This document shows, piece after piece, positions 8,710 through 16,818 of a DNA stretch of 35,499 nucleotides. The DNA comes from REEP01 sp964517265. GTDB lineage: Bacteria; Pseudomonadota; Alphaproteobacteria; Rhodospirillales; Defluviicoccaceae. The stretch lies in contig CAZFBS010000033.1 of NCBI GenBank assembly GCA_964517265.1, positions 1-35,499 on the forward strand, written 5' to 3'. A model generated the notes under the pieces. That model was given only the letters and a program-made list of their open reading frames with translations. It searched no databases and was not told the DNA's origin. The translations under genes and the position numbers were made by a program. Within the stretch, counting starts at the first letter, position 1. Every line of letters begins with the position of its first letter.

Positions 8710-9327
8710 ATGAGTGAGCCCCAAGCCGTCGCTGAGGAGATGGACGAGGTTGTCCCCGGCATCTGGCACTGGTCGATCTGGGACGAACGGATCGACGCCC
8801 GTAGTCATGCTCACGCTCTCAGCACGCCGGAAGGGTCGGTGTTGATCGATCCGTTGCCGCTCGTCCCGCAGGCATTGCAGCGTCTGGAGCCTGTGGTGGC
8901 GGTTTGCCTCACCGCGGCATGTCATCAGCGTTCGGCTTGGCGCTATCGGCGGATACTGGGGGTTCACGTCTACGCTCCGGAACGCTCGCGGCCGATGGAG
9001 GAGGAACCGGATCAGCGCTATCACGATGGCGAAGTGCTTCCGGGTGGCCTGAAAGCGATTTTTACGCCGGGCCCTGATCACGCGCATTACGCCTTCCTGC
9101 GGGCTGCGCCTCCTCCGGTTCTCTTTACCGGCGATCTGATCATGCGCGCCGAGGGCGCAGATTTGCAGTTCGTCCCGCCCGATTATCAGGACGATCCCGA
9201 GGCGACCACGGCGAGCGTGGAGAAGCTTTCAGATCTACCGTTTGCCGTGTTTTGCATGGCCCACGGTGCGCCGCTCACCGATCAGCCGGCGGCGGCGCTA
9301 CGGGCGCTGTTGCGCCGCAGGGCATAA
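8710..9327 (+). CDS. Metallo-beta-lactamase-fold protein with degenerate metal site
   Basis: A 205-residue protein. The opening (VPGIWHWSIWD) and strand pattern (GSVLIDPLPL; VLFTGDLIM; MAHGAPL) are those of the MBL hydrolase fold. The HxHxDH metal motif is not intact: the expected place reads TAACHQRSAWRYRR, keeping only one histidine. Later ligand positions are partly kept (the DH of GPDHAHY, GD of FTGD and H of MAHG). It may bind one metal or none, so hydrolase activity is doubtful. The ATG at 8710 was chosen because the longer frame runs into the preceding gene. It is probably cotranscribed with the zinc-finger gene and convergent with galE. Confidence 0.7.
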   Translation: MSEPQAVAEEMDEVVPGIWHWSIWDERIDARSHAHALSTPEGSVLIDPLPLVPQALQRLEPVVAVCLTAACHQRSAWRYRRILGVHVYAPERSRPMEEEPDQRYHDGEVLPGGLKAIFTPGPDHAHYAFLRAAPPPVLFTGDLIMRAEGADLQFVPPDYQDDPEATTASVEKLSDLPFAVFCMAHGAPLTDQPAAALRALLRRRA

Positions 9328-9363
9328 TCTTTCCGGCATTGCCCTCAAAGCCTGCCGGCGGGT

Positions 9364-10374
9364 TCACTCGCCGGCCAGTGTTTCGGGTGTATGCAGTTTC
9401 CTCTCCCAGCCGAGGGCACTGCGGACGATGATCTCCAGGTCGTCGTGTTGCGGTTGCCACGGGAACGTGCGTCGGATCAACCCGGCATCCGAGATCAAGC
9501 GCCCAGGGTCTCCCGCTCGCCGCGGCGCATCGCGAATATCGAGCCGCCGGCCGGCAACCTTCTGAACCGTCTCCAGCACCTCGCGCACCGAAAAGCCGTG
9601 GCCGTAGCCGCAATTGAGGGCGAGATTGTCGCCGCCGTCGGCAAGGTGTTGCAGGGCGCAGACGTGGGCGGCGGCGAGATCCGTAACGTGGATGTAATCG
9701 CGAACGCAGGTGCCATCCGCGGTCGGATAGTCATCGCCGAAAACCTGGATGTAGGGGCGGGCGCCGACGGCCACTTCACAGGCCACCTTGATCAAGTGCG
9801 TTGCCCGCGGCGTTGATTGACCGGTGCGGCCTTGCGGATCGGCGCCGGCGACGTTGAAGTAACGCAGGGCGACATACTTCAGCTCGTGCGCAGCCGCGAC
9901 GTCGCGCAGCATCCACTCGGTCATTAGCTTGGAACGGCCATACGGATTGGTCGGCTCAAGAGGAGAATTTTCTAGGACCGGGACAACCTCCGGCTCACCA
10001 TAGACAGCGGCCGTCGACGAGAAAATGAAGCGGGAGACACCCGTACGGACCGCGGCCTCAAGAAGGTTGCGGGATGCCGCCGTGTTGTTGCGATAGTACA
10101 ACAGCGGGTTCTCAACCGACTCGGGAACCACGATGCTGCCGGCGAAGTGAACGATCTGTCGAACATCGTGCTGGCGGATTATGCTCTCCACCAGATCCAT
10201 CTCCGCAACGTCGCCCTCGACGAACGGGATCTCCCGCGGCAGGTTCTGCCGAATCCCTGTCGAAAGATTGTCGAGAACCACGACCGTGTAGCCGGCTTCA
10301 CTGAACGCAAGCACGGCATGGCTGCCGATATAACCGGCTCCCCCTGTCACCAGGACGGCCCCGCTTTCCACCAT
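9364..10374 (-). CDS. galE: UDP-glucose 4-epimerase
   Basis: A 336-residue short-chain dehydrogenase of the extended type. It has the NAD-binding motif GGAGYIGSH at the N-terminus, the catalytic Ser/Thr region FSSTAAVYG, the YGRSK catalytic Tyr-Lys pair, RYFNVAGADP, and CVRDYIHVTDLAAAH near the C-terminus, all characteristic of GalE. It interconverts UDP-glucose and UDP-galactose for polysaccharide synthesis. The length is normal. A promoter is visible upstream (10409-10437, minus strand). Confidence 0.95.
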   Translation of the reverse strand: MVESGAVLVTGGAGYIGSHAVLAFSEAGYTVVVLDNLSTGIRQNLPREIPFVEGDVAEMDLVESIIRQHDVRQIVHFAGSIVVPESVENPLLYYRNNTAASRNLLEAAVRTGVSRFIFSSTAAVYGEPEVVPVLENSPLEPTNPYGRSKLMTEWMLRDVAAAHELKYVALRYFNVAGADPQGRTGQSTPRATHLIKVACEVAVGARPYIQVFGDDYPTADGTCVRDYIHVTDLAAAHVCALQHLADGGDNLALNCGYGHGFSVREVLETVQKVAGRRLDIRDAPRRAGDPGRLISDAGLIRRTFPWQPQHDDLEIIVRSALGWERKLHTPETLAGE

Positions 10375-10408
10375 GATCTGATCCCCACTCCGCTGATTAC
10401 AACGAAAA

Positions 10409-10437
10409 AGTGTAGCGGCGGTACGGCGCGTTGTCGA
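10409..10437 (-). promoter_or_regulatory. Probable galE promoter
   Basis: On the minus strand TCGACA (10437-10432) is followed after exactly 17 bases by TACACT (10414-10409), 35 bases before the galE ATG. The rest of 10375-10540 shows nothing clear. Confidence 0.5.
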
Positions 10438-10540
10438 GCGCGGAATGACCCCAGCTGTCAGGATAGTGTTTTCGCGCGGGTTGGCTCTTGTCTGGGCCTC
10501 TTTCCTTGAGTTGGTTGCCAGGGGGATATCGCTTCCAGGG

Positions 10541-10792
10541 CTATTCGATGGTAATCGTGACCCGGTCGCCCGCCGTAAGGCGGGTCATTCTGGCAAGGGT
10601 CTTCGCGTTCGCCCCACCGCGGATCCAGGCTGCGTCGCCCTTCAGACAACAAATGACCAGATCCTCTTCCTGCACTCCCTGGATTTCGCTGGCGGCGACG
10701 ATGATGTTCACATCGCCGTCGTCGTCGATGTAGATCTGTCCCTCTTCAGCCTTGGGGCGACCGATAACCGAGGTCTCAATCGCAACTCTCAT
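10541..10792 (-). CDS. Small hypothetical protein next to terS-like gene
   Basis: An 83-residue acidic protein of unknown function, predicted to be mainly beta-strand (EGQIYIDDDGDVNIIVAAS and a closing DRVTITIE). The ATG at 10792 has GGGAG 8 bases upstream; an in-frame TTG at 10819 would overlap the upstream terS-like gene. It lies 23 bases after that gene on the same strand, so the two are probably one transcript from the promoter at 11274-11302. I see no motif that names it. The shared transcript makes a phage or mobile-element origin plausible. Confidence 0.6.
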   Translation of the reverse strand: MRVAIETSVIGRPKAEEGQIYIDDDGDVNIIVAASEIQGVQEEDLVICCLKGDAAWIRGGANAKTLARMTRLTAGDRVTITIE

Positions 10793-10815
10793 GACGGTCT
10801 CTCCCATCAAAGGCG

Positions 10816-11241
10816 TCAATAGGGATCAAACGGAAACGCGGTATCGCGGCTATCGCTGCCCGGTATCGCATTATCGTTGGACGGCGACGGGGGAAACGGA
10901 GGTGCCATGGTGGTGGCCGGCCGTGCGGGAGCAAGCCCCGCAAGCTTCGCCTGCAGTTCGATTGCGCGTGTCGCCACCGCATATTGGTGGTCCTCGAACG
11001 AGCGCCGATACACCGCCTCCAGTTTGCTGAGGAGAATTTCTAGACCGCGGCAATGGGCGCGGGCGGTCTCGCCATGTAACTCCGCAATGCGCTCGACAAC
11101 GCGCACGTCTCGCATCAGTCGATAGGCGGTAGTTCGGGCCGATCGGGGAGAATACCCGGCTGCTCGGGCTGCTCCGGCAGCGTTGGCACATTCGACGAAC
11201 CGCTGGCAGAACTGCTCCTTGCGGGGTGTCAGCTTCGGCAT
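10816..11241 (-). CDS. Phage terminase small subunit-like protein
   Basis: A 141-residue protein whose first 55 residues match the Terminase_2 family (LTPRKEQFCQRFVE, then AAGAARAAGYSPRSA and a HTH-like helix). Small terminases recognise phage DNA and hand it to the large subunit for packaging. A middle helical region (residues 60-105) could oligomerise. The tail from 107 is Pro/Asn/Asp-rich and probably disordered. GAAGGA lies 8 bases before the ATG. Oddly, it is about 11 kb from the large terminase gene, with ordinary chromosomal genes between, but has the same orientation. Whether it serves that terminase is unproven; the 118-residue gene next to the large subunit is a rival candidate. Confidence 0.82.
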   Translation of the reverse strand: MPKLTPRKEQFCQRFVECANAAGAARAAGYSPRSARTTAYRLMRDVRVVERIAELHGETARAHCRGLEILLSKLEAVYRRSFEDHQYAVATRAIELQAKLAGLAPARPATTMAPPFPPSPSNDNAIPGSDSRDTAFPFDPY

Positions 11242-11245
11242 CGGG

Positions 11246-11275
11246 TTTTCCTTCGACTTATTCCGTGAAGGAAAA
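11246..11275 (-). promoter_or_regulatory. Perfect inverted repeat at the terS-like start site
   Basis: TTTTCCTTC at 11246-11254 and GAAGGAAAA at 11267-11275 form a perfect 9-bp inverted repeat with a 12-base spacer. One arm touches the -10 box and expected start point, and the other contains the ribosome-binding site. Because transcription should begin near 11267, the full hairpin would probably not be in the RNA. A DNA operator for a repressor is the better reading (inference). Confidence 0.6.
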
Positions 11276-11302
11276 TATACCTATATATCGGAAAGTTGTC
11301 AA
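11274..11302 (-). promoter_or_regulatory. Strong sigma-70-type promoter of terS-like gene
   Basis: The minus strand has a perfect TTGACA (11302-11297), exactly 17 bases, then TATATT (11279-11274, one mismatch to consensus), 32 bases before the ATG. It is the best-matching promoter I found in the window. Confidence 0.72.
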
Positions 11303-11523
11303 GCCATCGCGTCTGGCTGTCGTCATCCCACTGCCAAGGCCGTCGATCGCTCTCGCGCCTGCTCCGCCGCTCCCTTCCTGCGAAGAGCCTGTTGACGCAC
11401 CGCCGGCGCTTGCCCACATCGCGGTGATGCCGTCTTGCAACGGGGCGAGCATGTCCGTGATCATCGCTGCTGTCGGGCAGATGCCCGGATGGTCCACCCC
11501 CGACTTGGGAAGGAATGTCACCT

Positions 11524-12951
11524 ATGCGTTTGTTCGCGCGCGCGACCGGATCTGCGCTCAAGGGTGGGCTAATCGCAAGCTTGGTCGGAGGATGGCTGAT
11601 GGTTGCCGCGGCGGCGGGGACACGCGCCGAGGTGTTCAACCCGGAGACCTTTACGCTGGCGAACGGGATGAAGGTCGTGGTGGTGCCCAATCATCGTGTG
11701 CCGGTCGTCACCCACATGGTCTGGTACGGGGTTGGGGCCGCCAATGAAGCGCCTGGCCAATCGGGTGTCGCCCATCTGCTCGAGCATCTCATGTTCAAGG
11801 GGACCGACAACACCGCACCCGGAGAGTTCTCCAGAATGGTGGCCCGCTTCGGCGGCCAGGAGAACGCATTCACCTCCTATCACTACACCGCCTACTTTCA
11901 GAATGTGGCGAGGGATCGGCTGGAAGAGGTGATGAGACTGGAGGCGGACCGGATGGCAAATCTTGCGCTGACACCCGATCAGATCGATACGGAGCGGTTG
12001 GTGGTGCTGGAGGAGCGGCGTCAGCGCATCGATACCAATCCTGCTGCCATGCTCGCCGAATTGCGGGATGCGGCCCTCTATATGAACGCGGAATACCGGC
12101 GTCCCGTGATCGGCTTTCAACATGAGATCGAAGCGCTCGGCTATGACGAAATCATCGCCTTTTACCGGCGATGGTACGTGCCGAACAACGCCATCCTCGT
12201 GGTGGGCGGCGACATCACTGCAGATGAGCTGCGACCGCTGGCGGAGAAAACTTACGGGGTTCTCCAATCCGCCGCATTGCCCGATAATTCCATTCGCATG
12301 GAGCCGCCGCAGCACGCGCCGCGCCGAGTAGTGATGCACGATGAGAAGGTTGGCCAGCCGATGTGGAGCCGCAGTTGGCTGGCGCCCAGCTACATGGCGG
12401 GGCTGGCTCCGGATTTTGAGCCTCACCGGGATCGCGAGGCCTATCCGCTTCAGGTCGCAGCCGAGGTTCTCGGCAGCGGCCCGGTCAGCCTGCTATACCG
12501 GCGTCTGGTGATCGAGCAGCAATTGGCGATCTCGGCGAGCGTCTCATACGATCCTGCGATGATCGGACAGAGCCGATTGACCGTGTTCGCATCGCCGCGG
12601 CCGGGCGTCACCCTGGATCAACTGGAGTCCGCTGTCGAGGATGTGCTTGCTGATGTCCTTGGCTCCGGATTCGTCGCCGAGAGGGTGGAGGAAGCGAAGC
12701 GCCGAATGCGAGCGGATGCCGTTTACGCTCGCGACTCCCTTGGGGCGGGAGCCAACCTGTTTGGGGAAAGCTTGGCGATCGGCCTCTCCGTTGAGGAGGC
12801 CGAAGCGTGGCCGGAGCGGATCGCTGCGGTGACCCCGGAAGCGGCGCATCGGGCGCTGGTGGGCGTTATCGATGCAAGGCATTCAGTGACAACGCATCTG
12901 CTGCCCCCCGAACCTCATCACCCCGAACCCCATAAGGAGGCGCGCGGGTGA
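11524..12951 (+). CDS. M16 family zinc peptidase, catalytic subunit
   Basis: A 475-residue secreted or periplasmic peptidase related to pitrilysin and the mitochondrial processing peptidase. From the ATG at 11524 (AGGA 9 bases upstream; the ATG at 11515 is too close to it) there is a signal peptide with a long hydrophobic stretch ending near AGTRAEVF. The inverted zinc motif HLLEH is at residues 84-88, and the third ligand is the Glu of VLEERRQ near 163-164. The C-terminal half is the second, inactive M16 lobe. It overlaps by 4 bases a second M16 gene that lacks the zinc motif; paired M16 genes make heterodimeric peptidases in other alphaproteobacteria. The substrate is unknown. Confidence 0.92.
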   Translation: MRLFARATGSALKGGLIASLVGGWLMVAAAAGTRAEVFNPETFTLANGMKVVVVPNHRVPVVTHMVWYGVGAANEAPGQSGVAHLLEHLMFKGTDNTAPGEFSRMVARFGGQENAFTSYHYTAYFQNVARDRLEEVMRLEADRMANLALTPDQIDTERLVVLEERRQRIDTNPAAMLAELRDAALYMNAEYRRPVIGFQHEIEALGYDEIIAFYRRWYVPNNAILVVGGDITADELRPLAEKTYGVLQSAALPDNSIRMEPPQHAPRRVVMHDEKVGQPMWSRSWLAPSYMAGLAPDFEPHRDREAYPLQVAAEVLGSGPVSLLYRRLVIEQQLAISASVSYDPAMIGQSRLTVFASPRPGVTLDQLESAVEDVLADVLGSGFVAERVEEAKRRMRADAVYARDSLGAGANLFGESLAIGLSVEEAEAWPERIAAVTPEAAHRALVGVIDARHSVTTHLLPPEPHHPEPHKEARG

Positions 12952-14306
12952 GCTGCGCTGCGAGACGAGGGACGTTTGCCGGCATCAGCAGTCTACTGGG
13001 ATTTGCCCTGGCTGTTGCGGTGCTGGCAAGTGCGGCGTTTCCGGCGGCTGGCGCCGTCGATGTCAAGCGGGTGCGTGGCGGGGATGTGGAAGCGTGGCTG
13101 GTCGAGGATCACAGCAACCCCCTGATCGCGGTGCGGATTGCCTTTCGCGGCGGCGCCGCGGCAGACCCCCCGGACAAGGAAGGGCTCGCGCGGATGACAG
13201 CCGGACTGTTGGACGAAGGGGCCGGTGAACTCGATTCGCAGGGCTTCCAGAAGCGTCTCAACGATTTGGCAATCGAACTCAGCTTCAGCGCCGGTCTCGA
13301 CACCCTCAGCGGGGACCTCAGGACTCTGACCGAGAACAAGGAGAAAGCGTTTGATTTGCTCCGCCTTGCGCTCCAGCAACCGCGCTTCGATGCCGAGCCC
13401 CTCGCCCGTGTCCGCAATCAGCTGCAGGCGACGATCCGCCGGCAGGCGGAGGATCCGTCCGCAGTTGCCAGCAAGGAATTCTTCTCCACTTTGTTTCCGG
13501 CTCACCCCTACGGGCGTCCTCTGAACGGGACGATGGAAAGCCTCGATGCGATCGATGCCCAGGACTTGCGGGGCTTTGTCGATCGCAGGATTGCGCGTGA
13601 CGCTCTCGTGATCGGCGTGGTCGGCGACATTACTGCGGAACAACTGGCGCCGTTGCTGGAGGCGACATTCGCCGATCTGCCCGCTGCCGCGGCTCCGCTT
13701 GCTGTGGCACAGGCAACGCCCGCCGATGATGGAGCCGTTCGAGTCGAGAACAAGCCGGTGGCGCAGAGTGCAATAATTTTCGGCCATCGGGGGCCTCAAC
13801 GTGATGATCCCGATTATTATGCTGCCACGGTGGTGAACCATCTGCTCGGCGGAGGCGGCTTCACGTCACGCTTGTACGAAGAGGTTCGGGAGAAACGGGG
13901 TCTTGTCTACTCCGTGTCGACCAGTCTTTATCCACTTGATCACGCCGGCTTGATCGTCGGCTCGGCGGCAACCGCCAACGAAAGGGCGGCCGAGACGGTA
14001 CAGGTGGTTCGCGATCAATGGGCCCGACTGGCGCAGGGAGCTATCACTGCCCCCCAACTGGAAGATGCAAAAACGTTCCTGACAGGTTCGTTCCCGTTGC
14101 GCTTGACATCAAGCAGTGAGATCGCCGGGATTCTGGTGGGAATGCAGCTGGACAATCTCGGTATCGATTACCTTGATCGGCGCAACGCGCTGATCGAGGC
14201 AGTGACGCTGCAGGATGCCGCCCGGGCCGCCAGGGAGATACTCGATCCGGCAAAGCTGACGTTTGTCATCGCCGGGCAGCCGGAAGGAATGACCGCCGCT
14301 CACTGA
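12948..14306 (+). CDS. M16 family peptidase-like protein, non-catalytic partner
   Basis: A 452-residue protein starting at GTG (12948), which overlaps the stop of the upstream M16 gene, with AAGGAGG 8 bases before it. It has a signal peptide (residues about 10-36, ending SAAFPAAGAVD). At the position of HxxEH it reads GLARMTAGLLDEG, so the zinc site is missing. The C-terminal region keeps LLGGGGFTSRLYEEVREKRGLVYSVS, the conserved Arg/Tyr-containing element that non-catalytic subunits contribute to the active site of the partner (family knowledge). The gene overlap implies coupled synthesis and a heterodimer. Confidence 0.9.
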   Translation: MSCAARRGTFAGISSLLGFALAVAVLASAAFPAAGAVDVKRVRGGDVEAWLVEDHSNPLIAVRIAFRGGAAADPPDKEGLARMTAGLLDEGAGELDSQGFQKRLNDLAIELSFSAGLDTLSGDLRTLTENKEKAFDLLRLALQQPRFDAEPLARVRNQLQATIRRQAEDPSAVASKEFFSTLFPAHPYGRPLNGTMESLDAIDAQDLRGFVDRRIARDALVIGVVGDITAEQLAPLLEATFADLPAAAAPLAVAQATPADDGAVRVENKPVAQSAIIFGHRGPQRDDPDYYAATVVNHLLGGGGFTSRLYEEVREKRGLVYSVSTSLYPLDHAGLIVGSAATANERAAETVQVVRDQWARLAQGAITAPQLEDAKTFLTGSFPLRLTSSSEIAGILVGMQLDNLGIDYLDRRNALIEAVTLQDAARAAREILDPAKLTFVIAGQPEGMTAAH

Positions 14307-14335
14307 GGCCGCCCGCAGGCGCGCTTACTGACGGA

Positions 14336-14349
14336 ACGGGGCAGCCCGT
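14336..14349 (+). terminator. Weak hairpin between convergent genes
   Basis: ACGGG-GCAG-CCCGT followed by CTTT lies between the convergent M16 and 14362-14712 genes. It has the place of a terminator but a short stem and only three T residues. Confidence 0.3.
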
Positions 14350-14361
14350 CTTTGCTGAAGA

Positions 14362-14712
14362 TCAGAGCAAGGCCGCCGCGCCGACAGATGCTGAACCGAC
14401 TGACGAGGTTCTGTCGGCCGGCGACTCGTAGAGGGTCGCCGCTCCCATCTCATCGAAGCCGAACAGCTGGAACGCGCGCTGGCCGTTGTAGTCGAGCACG
14501 CGCAAGTCATCGGTTTCATGAACGTCCTTCTGAACCACCGCGAAATGATTGCCGTAGCGCTCCTGCACGAGCTCGACCGGCAGCTCATACGCCATGAACT
14601 TGGTAATTCCCTTGCTCGCCAGCTTTTCCGTCAGGCCCGTGGCGGTCGGCGAGGAGTAAGAGGTGAGAATCACCATCGGTCCGCCTCCCGTGAAAAGCAT
14701 CAGTGCCTTCAT
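14362..14712 (-). CDS. Small conserved cytosolic protein, function unknown
   Basis: A 116-residue soluble protein opening with a strand and a glycine turn (MKALMLFTGGGPMVILTSYS). Further on are GITKFMAYELPVELVQERYG, QKDVHETDDLRVLDYNGQRAF and FGFDEMG. It seems to be a compact alpha/beta domain. I have an impression of similar short proteins in other alphaproteobacteria but know no function. The last 20 residues are Ala/Ser-rich and probably flexible. AGGAG precedes the ATG by about 8 bases. It stands alone on the minus strand between plus-strand genes. Confidence 0.75.
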   Translation of the reverse strand: MKALMLFTGGGPMVILTSYSSPTATGLTEKLASKGITKFMAYELPVELVQERYGNHFAVVQKDVHETDDLRVLDYNGQRAFQLFGFDEMGAATLYESPADRTSSVGSASVGAAALL

Positions 14713-14797
14713 CGTGCTTCTCCTGCTTGATGATATCTCAGCTTACGGTGCCTAACTTCCACATATAAGTCTTTCCGAACGGGGCGCAATCGAGATC

Positions 14798-16189
14798 GTG
14801 CCATTCGATGGGGGGGCGTTTTCAGGCGTGACGGAAGCCACCGGCATCGGCCTCAAGCACCACGTTTCGGACCTGCTGCGGCTAGCCGCGCCGGTGATCG
14901 TCGCTCGCGCCGGCCTCATCACAATGGCGATTGCCGACACCGTGATGGTCGGTCGGTTCTCGGTCGAGGAACTGGCGTATCTGACGATCGGCCTTGCCGC
15001 CATCACCACATTGATCGTCACGATGACCGGGCTGGTTCTGGGGACGCTGGTGGTGACCGCCGCAGCCTATGGTGCCGGCCAGCCGCTGCAATGTGGCGCC
15101 ACCTGGCGGCGCTCGGTTCCGTTTGCGCTGATGATAGGCGGCACCGGGGCGCTGATCTGTGCCTTCGGCCAGCCGCTGCTGTTGGCGTTTGGCCAGAGCC
15201 CTGAGCTTGCCGCCGCTGGGGGGCGGGTCACTCAGGTCATCGGCCTTGGTCTGCCGGCGGCGATTATCTTCATCACCAGCAGCTTTTTCCTGGAGGGCAT
15301 CAAGCGGCCGCTGCCGGGCATGGCCATGATGATCGTCGCCAACATCCTCAATATCCTGCTGAACTGGATCCTTATCTACGGGCACCTCGGCTTCCCGCCG
15401 CTGGGGGCGCTGGGGTCTGCCTGGGCCACCACCGGTGTCCGCGTGTTTCTTGCCCTGGGTCTGGTGACGTACATCACCCGCGTGTTGCCGGAGCGGGGCA
15501 TCTATGGAATCGGGCGCCCCGCCGAGGGGGGATGGCGCTCGTGGCAGCGGCAACGGCGGATCGGCTATGCCGCCGGCGCAAGCCTCGGCGTCGAAGCCGG
15601 GGCATTCAGCATTCTCAGCATCTTTGCCGGCTGGCTCGGGCCGCTTGCGTTGGGTGCCTACTCCATCGTTCTCAACCTGATCGCGTTCGCCTTCATGGTC
15701 GCGATCGGCTTCGGTTCGGCCACCGCCGTCAGGGTCGGCATTGCCCACGGTCGAGGCGATTCCATCGGGGCGGCCCGCGCCGGCTGGTCCGGCTTGGTCA
15801 TCAACACCATTGCGATGGGGGCCTTTGCGGTGATCATGGCTCTGTTCCCTGCCGCTCTCGTTGCCGTCTACAGCCGAGACCCGGCTCTTGCCGCCCTGAC
15901 CGTTCCTGCCACCGGGTTGGCAGCGTGGGTGTTGATGGCGGACGGCGGGCAGGCGGTGATGGCCAATGCCTTGCGTGGGCGGGGAGAGACCTGGGTCACC
16001 ACCGCCTGCCATGTTTTCAGCTATCTGGTGGTGATGGTGCCGCTTTCCTGGTTCCTCGCGCTGCCGTCCGGGCATGGGGTTCTGGGTCTTCTGGAGGGAG
16101 TCCTGGTCGCCAGCATCATCTCGCTGGTGCTCCTGGCTTCTCGCTTCCACTGGCTGACGATACGAGATAAACGCACGCTTTCCGTGTGA
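14798..16189 (+). CDS. MATE family multidrug efflux transporter
   Basis: A 463-residue inner-membrane protein with about twelve hydrophobic segments in two similar halves. The N-terminal half has LAAPVIVARAGLITMAIADTVMVGRFS, and the second half begins around GYAAGASLGVEAGAFSIL. These match the NorM/MATE arrangement, which exports cationic drugs in exchange for Na+ or H+. The start is a GTG with only a weak ribosome site; a GTG at 14828 is an alternative. No adjacent regulator is seen. Confidence 0.88.
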   Translation: MPFDGGAFSGVTEATGIGLKHHVSDLLRLAAPVIVARAGLITMAIADTVMVGRFSVEELAYLTIGLAAITTLIVTMTGLVLGTLVVTAAAYGAGQPLQCGATWRRSVPFALMIGGTGALICAFGQPLLLAFGQSPELAAAGGRVTQVIGLGLPAAIIFITSSFFLEGIKRPLPGMAMMIVANILNILLNWILIYGHLGFPPLGALGSAWATTGVRVFLALGLVTYITRVLPERGIYGIGRPAEGGWRSWQRQRRIGYAAGASLGVEAGAFSILSIFAGWLGPLALGAYSIVLNLIAFAFMVAIGFGSATAVRVGIAHGRGDSIGAARAGWSGLVINTIAMGAFAVIMALFPAALVAVYSRDPALAALTVPATGLAAWVLMADGGQAVMANALRGRGETWVTTACHVFSYLVVMVPLSWFLALPSGHGVLGLLEGVLVASIISLVLLASRFHWLTIRDKRTLSV

Positions 16190-16247
16190 AGGTGTTTGCG
16201 GTTAAATGGAATGTTTGCGCAGCGTTGATGGCGAAAGGCGCGTGCCG

Positions 16248-16664
16248 ATGGCCAGAGCGGTAAAGGAGAAGGCTTGGCTGGAGTTCGTCGGATGGTGCCG
16301 GGCGAGAGGCTTGATGCCGCTGCCCGCACATCCCTGGACCGTTGCGGCTTACGTTCGATCGGCAGAGAGCCGCTACCGTCTCCATGCGCTGATCACCCAG
16401 GTACGAGCGATCGCACGGGTGCATCTTCTCAGTTGCTGCGCGCCACCGGACAGTCATCCCATCGTGATTCGAACCCTTAGCCTGATCGAGGCGCGTGAAC
16501 GCACCCGCGGGCACCGGGGCTCGCTGTTTCCCGAGGAAGAATGCCTTCTTGCGTCTGCCCCGGGCGAGATCTTGCCGGGGCGCAAGGCGCACCGTCTCGG
16601 CAAGCGCCGTCGTCGGACAATGGCGGCCAAAACACGTCTGGTACGCCCGCGCTCGCGGTCCTGA
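16248..16664 (+). CDS. Small basic protein resembling a tyrosine-recombinase core-binding domain
   Basis: A 138-residue protein. Residues 7-85 (KAWLEFVGWCRARGLMPLP, then a PWTVAAYVRS helix, a helix with LITQVRAIARVH and PPDSHPIVIRTLSLIE) resemble the SAM-like core-binding domain of site-specific tyrosine recombinases. The catalytic domain with the R-H-R-Y residues is absent. The C-terminus is very basic. It could be an integrase remnant or a small DNA-binding protein that reuses the fold. The ATG at 16248 is preceded by AAAGG at good distance; an in-frame ATG at 16206 is possible. No other integrase piece is seen in the window. Confidence 0.55.
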   Translation: MARAVKEKAWLEFVGWCRARGLMPLPAHPWTVAAYVRSAESRYRLHALITQVRAIARVHLLSCCAPPDSHPIVIRTLSLIEARERTRGHRGSLFPEEECLLASAPGEILPGRKAHRLGKRRRRTMAAKTRLVRPRSRS

Positions 16665-16818
16665 TGCCGCTGCGGGATGGGCTAGGGATGTGTTGGTGGC
16701 GGAAGAGATGCGCGAGGCATTGTGCTGCCTCGCGGTAGGCGCTAATGTCGCACTGCACAATGCGGTGCCCCGCGAGCGAAAAGAAGCGCGGGCGAAACCA
16801 GGATAAGGGGGACACGCC

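Noticed and set aside
16495..16806. 103-codon plus-strand frame before phaJ
   Set aside because: It overlaps the recombinase-like gene in another frame, and its only odd feature, a short Glu/Leu-rich helix, is not enough. A frameshifted tail cannot be excluded.
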